A stretch of 64,000 nt of DNA from assembly GCF_022869825.1 (NCBI RefSeq), contig NZ_CP094971.1, forward strand, positions 2,145,001-2,209,000. Reading direction: 5' to 3'. Position numbers and translations under genes: made by a program. A model generated the notes under the pieces. It saw only the letters and a list, made by a program, of their open reading frames with translations, had not been told where the DNA came from and ran no database searches. Shown one piece after another: positions 1 to 7,660 of this stretch. Origin of the DNA: Clostridium sp. BJN0001. GTDB taxonomy: Bacteria > Bacillota > Clostridia > Clostridiales > Clostridiaceae. Within the stretch, counting starts at the first letter, position 1; every line of letters starts with the position of its first letter.

Positions 1-18
1 CCTTTTATACCATAATTG

Positions 19-50
19 AAAGATGGCAATTTACCATCTTTCTTTTTTTA
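19..50 (+). terminator. Rho-independent terminator of an upstream gene
   Basis: A 9-bp perfect inverted repeat (GAAAGATGG / CCATCTTTC) is followed by a T-run on the plus strand. It most likely ends a plus-strand transcript from outside the window. It could also stop the convergent hemerythrin transcript. Confidence 0.7.
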
Positions 51-92
51 TTTACTAGATAACTTTATAATTATTATCTTTTTTAATTTCAT

Positions 93-482
93 TTACTTTC
101 CTATAAGCTTGTCTATATTACAAATATGATGAGTAAGCCAATTAATTAAAAATTCTAATATTTGTCTTATATATTCATTTTGCTCTTCATCTATTTTAGT
201 AAAATCAATGCTTTCTATTTTTTTAATAAACTCATTATGCTCAATCTTCTGTGAAAATAAACGTTTATATTTAATACTCTCCATATATCCTTCTTCTTCT
301 GTAAAATGAAAAACTGTATAATCTCTCAATTCATTTATTAATTCAACTATCTTATCATATTTATCTACAATTAAATCATTTACTAGTAGATTATATGTTC
401 TATCAGCTATATCAAATAAAACTTTATGCTGATCATCCAATTTTTTTATTCCTGTTTTATATTCATCTTTAAACTCATACAT
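93..482 (-). CDS. Bacteriohemerythrin
   Basis: A 129-residue single-domain hemerythrin, a di-iron oxygen-binding four-helix protein of the cytoplasm. The iron ligands of the family are visible in order: His19, His59 with Glu63 (HFTEEE), His82, and the C-terminal HIxxxD set His119/Asp124. Length is normal for a stand-alone bacteriohemerythrin. The ATG follows AGGAGT at a good distance. In anaerobes these proteins are proposed to bind or scavenge oxygen or to store iron; the exact role here is inferred. The gene stands alone, without an obvious operon partner. Confidence 0.9.
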   Translation of the reverse strand: MYEFKDEYKTGIKKLDDQHKVLFDIADRTYNLLVNDLIVDKYDKIVELINELRDYTVFHFTEEEGYMESIKYKRLFSQKIEHNEFIKKIESIDFTKIDEEQNEYIRQILEFLINWLTHHICNIDKLIGK

Positions 483-566
483 AATTAAACACTCCTTTTT
501 TTATAATTATATCATAATTATAAAATTTGGAATTCGAAATTAATTCTAAAAATAATAATTATTATC

Positions 567-1262
567 TTACATACAGACAGCTATATGTATATCCATATAA
601 TCAATTCCATCTTTTTTATACTCTTTTTCATAACATTCAATAATATTTTTTATTGATTTCTCCTTTATATTATTAACTTTCATATATGACATAAGTGTCT
701 TATATGCATTTTCAATCAGATCAAACGGTGAACTAAATGGATCTTTAATTGTGATAATTGCATATTTTTGAGTCTTCTGTGTTTCTATATCTATATTATT
801 TTCTTTATGTGCAAAATCTGATGGAAGTATACATGCGGCAGAGTAGCCATGCATATGATAGACATTTTTTTGCTGCTGTGAAACAAGTGGAAAATCCCAT
901 CCAATAATTTCAGCATTATCTATGCCATTATAGCATGACCATTTTTTCATATGATTTATTGCATCTTCTTCAGGACTACTACTTATTACTGTATATTTTA
1001 TATAATTGAATTCTTTAACCTCTTCTATTCTTATATCAGAATATGATTCATTTATTAAATTCATATTTTCACGTACAAGCTGATCCATTGAACATGAAAA
1101 ATACTTGCAAAGCTCAACTATCTTATCTACCTCAGGATATGCAAAATTAAGTTCCCATTTTGAAACTGTCTGTCTAGATACTTTTATTTTTTCTGCCAAT
1201 TCCTCTTGTGTCATCTTGTTATGCATTTTTCTTAAAAACTGTAAATTCTCTCCAAAACTCAT
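567..1262 (-). CDS. XRE-family regulator with C-terminal GyrI-like domain
   Basis: Transcriptional regulator of about 231 residues. Residues 1-65 form a Cro/CI-type helix-turn-helix with the typical TQEELAEKIKVSRQTVSKWE stretch. The rest, from about residue 75, resembles an effector-binding GyrI/AraC-type domain that would sense a small molecule. An upstream in-frame ATG gives a 28-residue extension, but the start at 1262 is preceded by AAGGGGAG at the right distance, so I chose it. The ligand and targets are unknown. The first helices are confidently assigned; the C-terminal domain is a weaker recognition. Confidence 0.75.
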   Translation of the reverse strand: MSFGENLQFLRKMHNKMTQEELAEKIKVSRQTVSKWELNFAYPEVDKIVELCKYFSCSMDQLVRENMNLINESYSDIRIEEVKEFNYIKYTVISSSPEEDAINHMKKWSCYNGIDNAEIIGWDFPLVSQQQKNVYHMHGYSAACILPSDFAHKENNIDIETQKTQKYAIITIKDPFSSPFDLIENAYKTLMSYMKVNNIKEKSIKNIIECYEKEYKKDGIDYMDIHIAVCM

Positions 1263-1370
1263 AATGTTATCTCCCCTTTCTTCAATAACATTATTATATA
1301 GAGAATAATGTGCGATTTCTACCAACCACAATTTTCCTTTTTTCATAATTCAGCACTTAATAGTTGCATA

Positions 1371-1410
1371 AAAAAAGTTTTACACTTTTTTTATGTGTAA
1401 AACTTTTTTA
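1371..1410 (-). terminator. Terminator of the MBL hydrolase gene
   Basis: Inverted repeat AAGTTTTACAC / GTGTAAAACTT with a T-run on either side, lying just after the stop of the metallo-hydrolase gene. Confidence 0.75.
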
Positions 1411-1414
1411 ATAC

Positions 1415-2215
1415 TTATATTTCAATTTGTTCTAAATCATCTGGCACATATAAATTTCCAAAGTAAAATTTCTTTCCTTCAGCAATATATAATTCTTTTC
1501 TTTTTAATATATTTTTATCTTCAGTATGATAAAGTACTAAATTTTTAACGTTTAATCTTTGAGCCATTTCGCATGCATCCTTAACTGTACTATGATGTTT
1601 TTCATACGGATTAAATTTATCTTTCTCTGAAAAAAGACAAAAAGCCTCATGCATAAGCCATTTACTGCAAGATACATAATATTTTTCTGCATCATTATAA
1701 GGTTCATCTCCGCAGCATGTAAATTTTTCACCATTTTCAATATCCATAGTAAAACCATACTGCTTTGCTTTTGTTGAATGAATATCAAAGAAAGTTATTT
1801 TATGACCTATTATATTATAGTCGCTTCCATCATGCACAGGAATAAGACGAAGTCTTTTTCCAATAAAATCTGTCTGTTTTTTCTGAAGAAGTGTTTCTGA
1901 TATATCTTTTATTATATTAATAAGTTCTTCGTGTGCATAAATTCTAGCTTCGCCTTCATAATCACCCTTAGCCATATGCTGACAGATTAGACGCACCATC
2001 CATATTATTCCCATGACGTGATCTATATGTTTATGTGTAACAAATATATCCCTTATATCTTTCCAGTTTATATTAACTTTTTTAAGTTGGTTTAAAAGAG
2101 TATTTCCACCTCCACCATCAACTAAAAAGTATTTATTATTTTCTGATAAAACAAAACATGTATTATAGCATTCAGTAGCTAGTGCATATCCAGTTCCAAG
2201 CATCGTAAGTTTCAT
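1415..2215 (-). CDS. Metallo-beta-lactamase-fold hydrolase, RNase Z-like
   Basis: A 266-residue MBL-fold protein. The zinc motif HxHxDH is seen as His61-Lys-His63-Ile-Asp65-His66, after an LVDGGGG loop near residue 33. Later ligands are the HDG around residue 128, the CGDEP segment and a His near residue 209. The GTGYA start and overall layout recall RNase Z/arylsulfatase-like MBL proteins rather than beta-lactamases. Substrate not predictable; a small-molecule or phosphodiester hydrolase is likely. The ATG follows GGAGG. It is transcribed alone between two hairpins. Confidence 0.8.
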   Translation of the reverse strand: MKLTMLGTGYALATECYNTCFVLSENNKYFLVDGGGGNTLLNQLKKVNINWKDIRDIFVTHKHIDHVMGIIWMVRLICQHMAKGDYEGEARIYAHEELINIIKDISETLLQKKQTDFIGKRLRLIPVHDGSDYNIIGHKITFFDIHSTKAKQYGFTMDIENGEKFTCCGDEPYNDAEKYYVSCSKWLMHEAFCLFSEKDKFNPYEKHHSTVKDACEMAQRLNVKNLVLYHTEDKNILKRKELYIAEGKKFYFGNLYVPDDLEQIEI

Positions 2216-2337
2216 AAAATTGCCTCCATTTTAAATTTTTCATAAGTTTTACTGAGCTTATTATATCATATAAAATAAAGCACTAAGAAATCCTCTATAA
2301 ATTACAATCTATATTCTTTTCTAATAATTTAAAACAT

Positions 2338-2374
2338 AAAAAGGTGTCATACTTTTTTTGTATGACACCTTTAA
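2338..2374 (-). terminator. Terminator of the DUF2680 gene
   Basis: Perfect 13-bp inverted repeat AAAGGTGTCATAC / GTATGACACCTTT immediately after the stop of the small secreted protein gene, with T-rich flanks. Confidence 0.8.
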
Positions 2375-2382
2375 AATAATTT

Positions 2383-2754
2383 CTATTTGCTTGTGCTGTT
2401 AGATCCATTGCCTCCAAGACCCTTATTTAAACCATATCTAGGGCGATCCTCTTTACTTTTTCCGCTTCCTGTACAATCTGCTGATCTTTCTGTAATTTCA
2501 GCCTTTATTTCATCTGCTCTTTCCTGTGTAATAACTCCTCTTTCTACAGCAGCATCTATTCTCTCAAATTTTGAATCAAGCATTGTTTGTTTTGCTTCTT
2601 CAAGTGATGCTCCGCCATCCATAAGAGACTGAACTCCAGTAGTATTATTATTCCTATACCCTGTATTATTTCCAAATTCAGCTGCAGATACAACTTTTGC
2701 TCCTCCAAGTAATAAAGCTCCTGTTAACATTAATCCAAATAATTTCTTTTTCAT
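2383..2754 (-). CDS. Small secreted DUF2680 (YckD-like) protein
   Basis: A 123-residue exported protein. Residues 1-25 are a typical signal peptide (KKK, a hydrophobic stretch, AxA cleavage site near residue 25). Residues 55-90 carry the DUF2680 signature: a helix ending in ERGVITQERADEIKAEI. The tail is rich in Gly, Ser and Asn. Function unknown for the family. It lies beside a sensor kinase/regulator pair, and such proteins are sometimes controlled by neighbouring two-component systems; that link is inference. Good AGGAGG before the ATG. Confidence 0.75.
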   Translation of the reverse strand: MKKKLFGLMLTGALLLGGAKVVSAAEFGNNTGYRNNNTTGVQSLMDGGASLEEAKQTMLDSKFERIDAAVERGVITQERADEIKAEITERSADCTGSGKSKEDRPRYGLNKGLGGNGSNSTSK

Positions 2755-2849
2755 AATTGTAACCTCCTAAAATTTAATCTTTAATTAACTCTACATCTAG
2801 ATTCTAATTTATAAATGTCACAAGCATGTCACAGGAATTTAATACTTTT

Positions 2850-4304
2850 TTAAATTCTTCTAAGTTTAATAAAAAACTCTACACCATCTGAAATATTTTT
2901 AACTCCACACTCACCATTATGAAGTTTAATTATCTGCGAAACTATAGCAAGACCAAGTCCAACTCTTTTTTCTTTATAATTTCTGACTTTATCTGAGCGT
3001 ACAAATCCAATCCATATTTTATCCATATCTTTTTCATCTATATTTTTTCCGCTATTAAATACAGAAACTATAACATATTCTGATTGATTATTTATTTTTA
3101 TAGAAATTTTTTTATTTTCATCAACATGACTTACCGCATTATTTATATAATTCTGAATAACCTGTTCTATTCTTATTACATCACAAAAAACATCAGCTTT
3201 TTGCAAATCAATCGAAACTTCTATTTTTTTTTCGTTAAAAATAAGATAATTTTTTCTAACTATTTTATCAATCAAATTATCTATAGATACTTTTTCAAAT
3301 TTTAATTTAAATGTTTTTGACTGAAGCTTATATAAATCTAAAAGATCACTTACTATAACCTGCATTCTTTCTGACTCTTCTTTAATTATGTCAAGATAAT
3401 AATCATTCTCTTTTTCATCTTTTATAAGATGCTTACAAAGCATCTGTGCATAACCCCAAATAACTGAAATAGGACTTTTTAATTCATGAGAAACAGATGA
3501 TACAAATTCTCTCTTCAATTCATCATTCTTTTTTTCTTTATCTATATATTCAATAAGACTTTTATTTTTTTTATTAAGTTCATCTAGCGAACTACTTATT
3601 TTTTCAGATAAATTATTTACACTTTGAGCTAAAATTTCAAGTTCATCACCTGATTTTATTAAAATAGGATCTGAAAAATCAAGCTCAGTTATTTTCTGAG
3701 TTTTTTTTGTAATTTCAATTATAGGTTTTGTAAATCTATCTGCAAATATAATTGCGATAACCATTAAAATTATTGTTATCGGTAAAAAAATTAAAGAAAT
3801 AAGCTTTACTGATTTTTTTACGCTCTCATCAATAGAATTAATAGAAACTTGTATAACTATTTGATAATTTTCTTTTTTCATATCATAAAATACAGCTAGA
3901 AATTTAACTCCTGTAGATTTATCATTTATTTCTTTTTCAGAAATATTATCTCCAATATCCTTTGTTTCAATGACTTCAAATCTGTTAAGAGAACTCATAA
4001 TATTAGAATTTCTATTATTTTTTCCGCCTTTATAAGTTGCAAATATAGTTTTTTGAACAGATAAATCTTCAACTGCTATTTCAGCATTATATTTATTTGC
4101 AACTGAATATATAAGATTTGAATAATCATCTTCTATATTATTAGAAATAATATTATTAACCTCTTTTGCCGCATGTTTCATTTCATTAAGTCTTTGACTT
4201 TTAAAATAATATTTAAAAGTAAGTGAATAAATCAAAATTCCAGATAAAAATACTGCAAGTATCATAAAAATACCTAAGATCAATTTTTTTCTAATCGAAT
4301 TCAT
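2850..4304 (-). CDS. Sensor histidine kinase, HAMP-HisKA-HATPase
   Basis: A 484-residue membrane sensor kinase. Transmembrane helices lie at about residues 8-29 and 167-188 and enclose an extracytoplasmic sensor domain of about 135 residues. A HAMP linker covers about 190-245. The HisKA box has the phospho-acceptor His273 (SSVSHELKSPIS), followed by an HATPase_c domain with N, G1 (GKNIDEKDM) and G2 (GLGLAI) boxes. The gene begins 2 bases after the response-regulator stop, so they are co-transcribed. The signal is unknown; the large extracellular domain and CroR/VanS/PhoR-like layout suggest an envelope cue. Confidence 0.92.
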   Translation of the reverse strand: MNSIRKKLILGIFMILAVFLSGILIYSLTFKYYFKSQRLNEMKHAAKEVNNIISNNIEDDYSNLIYSVANKYNAEIAVEDLSVQKTIFATYKGGKNNRNSNIMSSLNRFEVIETKDIGDNISEKEINDKSTGVKFLAVFYDMKKENYQIVIQVSINSIDESVKKSVKLISLIFLPITIILMVIAIIFADRFTKPIIEITKKTQKITELDFSDPILIKSGDELEILAQSVNNLSEKISSSLDELNKKNKSLIEYIDKEKKNDELKREFVSSVSHELKSPISVIWGYAQMLCKHLIKDEKENDYYLDIIKEESERMQVIVSDLLDLYKLQSKTFKLKFEKVSIDNLIDKIVRKNYLIFNEKKIEVSIDLQKADVFCDVIRIEQVIQNYINNAVSHVDENKKISIKINNQSEYVIVSVFNSGKNIDEKDMDKIWIGFVRSDKVRNYKEKRVGLGLAIVSQIIKLHNGECGVKNISDGVEFFIKLRRI

Positions 4305-4306
4305 TC

Positions 4307-4960
4307 TTATTCTCCCAACTTATATCCATATCCTCGTATGGTTTTTAAATATTTAGAATATTCCCCAAGTTTATTTCTAAGTCTATTTATATGAGTATCT
4401 ACAGTTCTAGTATCTCCAAAATATTCATTTCCCCAAACCCTTAATAGCAGTGTATCTCTTGATATTGCAATATTTATATTTTTTAAAAAATATAAAAGCA
4501 TAGAATATTCTTTAGGATTAAGTTCCACAGTATTTTCATCTATTTTAACTACATGTTTAAGAGAATCCACTTTAATTCCTTTATAAATTAGAAGATCATT
4601 TTTATTATTTTGTTTTATAAGACGTTTAATACGAGCAAGTACAAGCTCAATATTAAATGGTTTTGAAATATAATCATCAACACCTATCTCAAATCCAAAA
4701 AGTTCATCCAAATCGCTATCTTTAGCTGTAAGCATAATTATAGGTACTTGAGATGTTTTTCTAATTTCTTTACATACAATCCATCCATCATAAATAGGCA
4801 TCATTACATCTAGAATAATAAGATCAATTTTATTTAGTTCAAATTTATCTATTGCTTCTTCTCCATCTTTTGCAGTTATAACTTCATAACCATTAAATTT
4901 CAAATAATCAGATAATAATTTTACTATTCTTTCATCATCATCAGCTATTAAAATTTTCAC
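4307..4960 (-). CDS. OmpR/PhoB-family response regulator
   Basis: Receiver domain (about residues 1-115) with the acidic pair ADDDE, phospho-acceptor Asp in LIILDVMMP, and Lys in the SKPF motif. It is followed by a winged-helix DNA-binding domain (WGNEYFGDTRTVDTHINRLR). An ATG at 4966 lies only one base from GGGGG, whereas the GTG at 4960 has proper spacing, so I prefer GTG. First gene of the two-component operon. Regulon unknown, possibly the adjacent DUF2680 gene and itself. Confidence 0.92.
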   Translation of the reverse strand: MKILIADDDERIVKLLSDYLKFNGYEVITAKDGEEAIDKFELNKIDLIILDVMMPIYDGWIVCKEIRKTSQVPIIMLTAKDSDLDELFGFEIGVDDYISKPFNIELVLARIKRLIKQNNKNDLLIYKGIKVDSLKHVVKIDENTVELNPKEYSMLLYFLKNINIAISRDTLLLRVWGNEYFGDTRTVDTHINRLRNKLGEYSKYLKTIRGYGYKLGE

Positions 4961-5079
4961 TATCATTCCCCCTAAGATTTATTCTTTTACCTTTTTGCAT
5001 TCAATTTACTATTAGTTTAACATTTATTTTCTAATATAACCTTATATATAATTATGTTTTGTAACTTAATCACAATAAA

Positions 5080-5116
5080 AAAGCAGATATAAAATTTCTA
5101 ATTTTATATCTGCTTT
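5080..5116 (-). terminator. Terminator of the tRNA cluster
   Basis: A 16-bp perfect inverted repeat (AAAGCAGATATAAAAT and its complement) with a T-run on the minus strand, 28 bases beyond the last tRNA gene. It ends the long minus-strand tRNA transcript. Confidence 0.85.
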
Positions 5117-5143
5117 ACAATATAATAACTTATTAAATAAATA

Positions 5144-5219
5144 TGGTGCACCCAGTGAGATTCGAACTCACCTCTTAGGATTCGAAGTCCTGCATTCTAT
5201 CCAAATAGACTATAGGTGC
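5144..5219 (-). tRNA. tRNA-Arg(TCG)
   Basis: Cloverleaf with encoded CCA; acceptor GCACCTA/TGGGTGC, anticodon loop CTTCGAA, so anticodon TCG (codon CGA). Last gene of the cluster. Only four pairs of the anticodon stem are canonical (C27/A43 mismatch). Confidence 0.92.
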
Positions 5220-5266
5220 TTAAAAAATATATTAAAAAAGCAACTTAATCCTAAGCTGCTTAAAAA

Positions 5267-5340
5267 TGGAGCGGGTGATGAGAATCGAACTCACGTGACT
5301 AGCTTGGAAGGCTAGGGCTCTACCATTGAGCTACACCCGC
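5267..5340 (-). tRNA. tRNA-Gly(TCC), copy 1
   Basis: Acceptor GCGGGTG/CACCCGC, discriminator T, encoded CCA, anticodon loop CTTCCAA (TCC). One of four nearly identical copies in the window. Confidence 0.96.
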
Positions 5341-5350
5341 ATATTATATT

Positions 5351-5425
5351 TGGAGCGGAAAACGGGATTCGAACCCGCGACATCCACCTTGGCAAGGTGG
5401 CACTCTACCGCTGAGCCATTTCCGC
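5351..5425 (-). tRNA. tRNA-Gly(GCC), copy 1
   Basis: Anticodon stem CCACC/GGTGG with loop TTGCCAA gives anticodon GCC. CCA is encoded. Confidence 0.96.
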
Positions 5426-5432
5426 TTATTTT

Positions 5433-5517
5433 TGGTGCAGATGAAGGGAGTCGAACCCTTACACCGTAAGGCGCTAGATCCTAAGTCTAGTGCGTCTGCC
5501 AATTCCGCCACACCTGC
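5433..5517 (-). tRNA. tRNA-Leu(TAG), copy 1
   Basis: An 85-base class II tRNA with a long variable arm; anticodon stem CTAGA/TCTAG with loop CTTAGGA gives TAG. Its acceptor has one G-T wobble (GCAGGTG/CATCTGC) where the second copy has a perfect stem. Confidence 0.95.
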
Positions 5518-5527
5518 ATTTGGAATT

Positions 5528-5603
5528 TGGTGGCTTACCCGGGAATCGAACCCGGGACACCATGATTAAAAGTCATGTGCTCTACCGACTGAGCTAGTAA
5601 ACC
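5528..5603 (-). tRNA. tRNA-Lys(TTT), copy 1
   Basis: Acceptor GGTTTAC/GTAAGCC, anticodon loop CTTTTAA (TTT), encoded CCA. Confidence 0.95.
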
Positions 5604-5630
5604 ATAATTGTTTTTTAGTTTTCATTAAAA

Positions 5631-5706
5631 TGGTGCGTTATCGGGGATTCGAACCCCGGACACCCTGATTAAGAGTCAGGTGCTCTACCAACTGAGCTAA
5701 TAGCGC
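5631..5706 (-). tRNA. tRNA-Lys(CTT)
   Basis: Anticodon loop CTCTTAA gives CTT (codon AAG). Acceptor GCGCTAT/ATAACGC contains a C4-A69 mismatch, the only non-pair I see in an acceptor stem of this cluster. CCA is encoded. Confidence 0.93.
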
Positions 5707-5713
5707 ATATAAA

Positions 5714-5787
5714 TGGAGCGGGTGATGAGAATCGAACTCACGTAACTAGCTTGGAAGGCTAGGGCTCTACCATTGAGCTACACCCGC
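5714..5787 (-). tRNA. tRNA-Gly(TCC), copy 2
   Basis: Same as copy 1 except for one base in the variable region (GTTACG instead of GTCACG, tRNA sense). Start of the second Gly-Gly-Leu-Lys block. Confidence 0.96.
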
Positions 5788-5795
5788 AATGTATT

Positions 5796-5870
5796 TGGAG
5801 CGGAAAACGGGATTCGAACCCGCGACGTCCACCTTGGCAAGGTGGCACTCTACCGCTGAGCCATTTCCGC
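5796..5870 (-). tRNA. tRNA-Gly(GCC), copy 2
   Basis: Anticodon GCC; differs from copy 1 by one base next to the variable loop. CCA is encoded. Confidence 0.96.
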
Positions 5871-5876
5871 TTATTT

Positions 5877-5961
5877 TGGTGCAGATGAAGGGAGTCGAAC
5901 CCTTACACCGTAAGGCGCTAGATCCTAAGTCTAGTGCGTCTGCCAATTCCGCCACATCTGC
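5877..5961 (-). tRNA. tRNA-Leu(TAG), copy 2
   Basis: An 85-base Leu tRNA with anticodon TAG and a fully paired acceptor GCAGATG/CATCTGC. Confidence 0.95.
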
Positions 5962-5971
5962 ATTTAAAATT

Positions 5972-6047
5972 TGGTGGCTTACCCGGGAATCGAACCCGGG
6001 ACACCATGATTAAAAGTCATGTGCTCTACCGACTGAGCTAGTAAACC
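5972..6047 (-). tRNA. tRNA-Lys(TTT), copy 2
   Basis: Same sequence as copy 1; ends the second copy of the four-tRNA block. Confidence 0.95.
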
Positions 6048-6052
6048 AAAAT

Positions 6053-6127
6053 TGGCTGGGATGGCAGGATTCGAACCTACGCATAATAGAGTCAAAGTCT
6101 ATTGCCTTACCGCTTGGCGACATCCCA
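6053..6127 (-). tRNA. tRNA-Gln(TTG)
   Basis: Acceptor TGGGATG/CATCCCA, discriminator G, anticodon stem ATAGA/TCTAT with loop CTTTGAC (TTG). The GatCAB amidotransferase encoded at 11.2-14.4 kb would convert misacylated Glu-tRNA-Gln. Confidence 0.95.
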
Positions 6128-6136
6128 AATTAAATA

Positions 6137-6213
6137 TGGGGTGGACGATGGGACTCGAACCCACGACAACCAGTGCCACAAACTGGCGCTCTACCAACTG
6201 AACTACGTCCACC
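6137..6213 (-). tRNA. tRNA-His(GTG)
   Basis: Anticodon loop TTGTGGC gives GTG. The extra 5' G(-1) faces C73, the histidine identity pair. CCA is encoded. Confidence 0.95.
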
Positions 6214-6216
6214 ACA

Positions 6217-6293
<77 letters not shown>

Positions 6294-6321
6294 ATATTGT
6301 ATAAACTAATTAAAGTTTAAA

Positions 6322-6395
6322 TGGAGCGGGTGATGAGAATCGAACTCACGTGACTAGCTTGGAAGGCTAGGGCTCTACCATTGAGCTACACCCGC
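6322..6395 (-). tRNA. tRNA-Gly(TCC), copy 3
   Basis: Same sequence as copy 1; middle of an Arg-Gly-Pro unit. Confidence 0.96.
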
Positions 6396-6411
6396 ATATT
6401 AAATTTTTAAG

Positions 6412-6487
6412 TGGTCGGGGTGACAGGGCTTGAACCTGCGACCTCATGGTCCCAAACCACGCGCGCTCCCATCTGCGCCACACCCCG
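6412..6487 (-). tRNA. tRNA-Pro(TGG), copy 1
   Basis: Acceptor CGGGGTG/CACCCCG, anticodon loop TTTGGGA (TGG), encoded CCA. Confidence 0.95.
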
Positions 6488-6491
6488 ATAC

Positions 6492-6568
<77 letters not shown>

Positions 6569-6640
6569 ATATTTAAAAGTGCTTAACATCTAAACATCTT
6601 CTGCAAATGAATTGCTATGATTCTTCACAGAACGATTATT

Positions 6641-6669
6641 ATTGTAACTTATCACTAAGCTTTTGTCAA
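6641..6669 (-). promoter_or_regulatory. Internal tRNA-cluster promoter
   Basis: Minus strand: consensus TTGACA (6664-6669), 17-base spacer, TACAAT (6641-6646). It lies between the second Gly(TCC)-Pro pair and the second Arg(TCT) gene and gives the distal 16 tRNAs a separate start. Confidence 0.75.
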
Positions 6670-6678
6670 GACTTTTTT

Positions 6679-6752
6679 TGGAGCGGGTGATGAGAATCGA
6701 ACTCACGTGACTAGCTTGGAAGGCTAGGGCTCTACCATTGAGCTACACCCGC
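6679..6752 (-). tRNA. tRNA-Gly(TCC), copy 4
   Basis: Same sequence as copy 1; separated from the following Arg(TCT) gene by a promoter-bearing gap of 110 bases. Confidence 0.96.
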
Positions 6753-6769
6753 ATAACAAATTTTTTAAG

Positions 6770-6845
6770 TGGTCGGGGTGACAGGGCTTGAACCTGCGAC
6801 CTCATGGTCCCAAACCACGCGCGCTCCCATCTGCGCCACACCCCG
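6770..6845 (-). tRNA. tRNA-Pro(TGG), copy 2
   Basis: Same sequence as copy 1; first gene of the cluster in the direction of transcription. Confidence 0.95.
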
Positions 6846-6877
6846 ATATCTTAAAACATCTCTTAGCGACAATGACT

Positions 6878-6906
6878 ATTCTACAATATCATTTGCATTT
6901 CGTCAA
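6878..6906 (-). promoter_or_regulatory. Main tRNA-cluster promoter
   Basis: Minus strand: TTGACG (6901-6906), 17-base spacer, TAGAAT (6878-6883), about 30 bases before the first tRNA. Confidence 0.75.
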
Positions 6907-6961
6907 TACTTTTTTTCAATATATCGTTAAAATATGAAAAAAAGTTGCTTTTTTGCCGCCA

Positions 6962-7579
6962 TTATTTCTTTAAAATTCCATTTATTATATTTTTTATGTT
7001 ATGTAATGCATTAAATCTATGGCTTACTGTATTCTTTTTTTCTTCTGAAACTTCTCCAAAAGTTTTTTCAAATGGTTTATAGAAAAATATAGGATCGTAT
7101 CCAAATCCTCCTTGGAACATAATTTTATCTGTTATGTATCCTCTTACACTTCCAGAAGCTGTATAATATTCTCCTTTATCGGTATATAAAGCTATATTAC
7201 ATATAAACTGTGCTCCTCTTTTTTTAAGTGGCACTCCTTCAAGATTATTTAAAAGTTTTATATTATTTTTTAAATCATTTCCATGTTCTCCTGCATATCT
7301 TGCTGAAAATATTCCTGGCTCACCTTTTAAATAATCCACTGAGAGACCAGAATCATCAGATAAAACTAAAAATTCTTTGTCTCCCCTTTCTATTAAATAT
7401 TTATATATTTCATATGCTTTCTTTTTAGCATTTTCTTCAAATGTTTTTCCATCTTCTAAAACATCTATCTTGATATTTTCTTCTTTTAATGATCTTATAT
7501 TTAAATCGAAATCTTTAAGCATATCCTTTATTTCTTTTATTTTATTTTGATTATTACTCGCAACAATTAGTTTTTTCAT
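6962..7579 (-). CDS. rdgB: XTP/dITP diphosphatase (RdgB/HAM1)
   Basis: A 205-residue non-canonical purine NTP pyrophosphatase that hydrolyses dITP, XTP and similar nucleotides and keeps them out of DNA. The family start ([14 protein letters not shown]), the catalytic [25 protein letters not shown] region (about residues 72-97) and the C-terminal FGYDPIF and SHRFNAL motifs are all present. The length is normal. The ATG follows AAGGAG. Divergent from the next plus-strand gene. Confidence 0.95.
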   Translation of the reverse strand: MKKLIVASNNQNKIKEIKDMLKDFDLNIRSLKEENIKIDVLEDGKTFEENAKKKAYEIYKYLIERGDKEFLVLSDDSGLSVDYLKGEPGIFSARYAGEHGNDLKNNIKLLNNLEGVPLKKRGAQFICNIALYTDKGEYYTASGSVRGYITDKIMFQGGFGYDPIFFYKPFEKTFGEVSEEKKNTVSHRFNALHNIKNIINGILKK

Positions 7580-7660
7580 TTTTTCTCCTTATTAGTTGTT
7601 CACTTTTCAATATTTATTTCATACTTATATATATGAGAAATTTTATAGAGGTGTAATACA

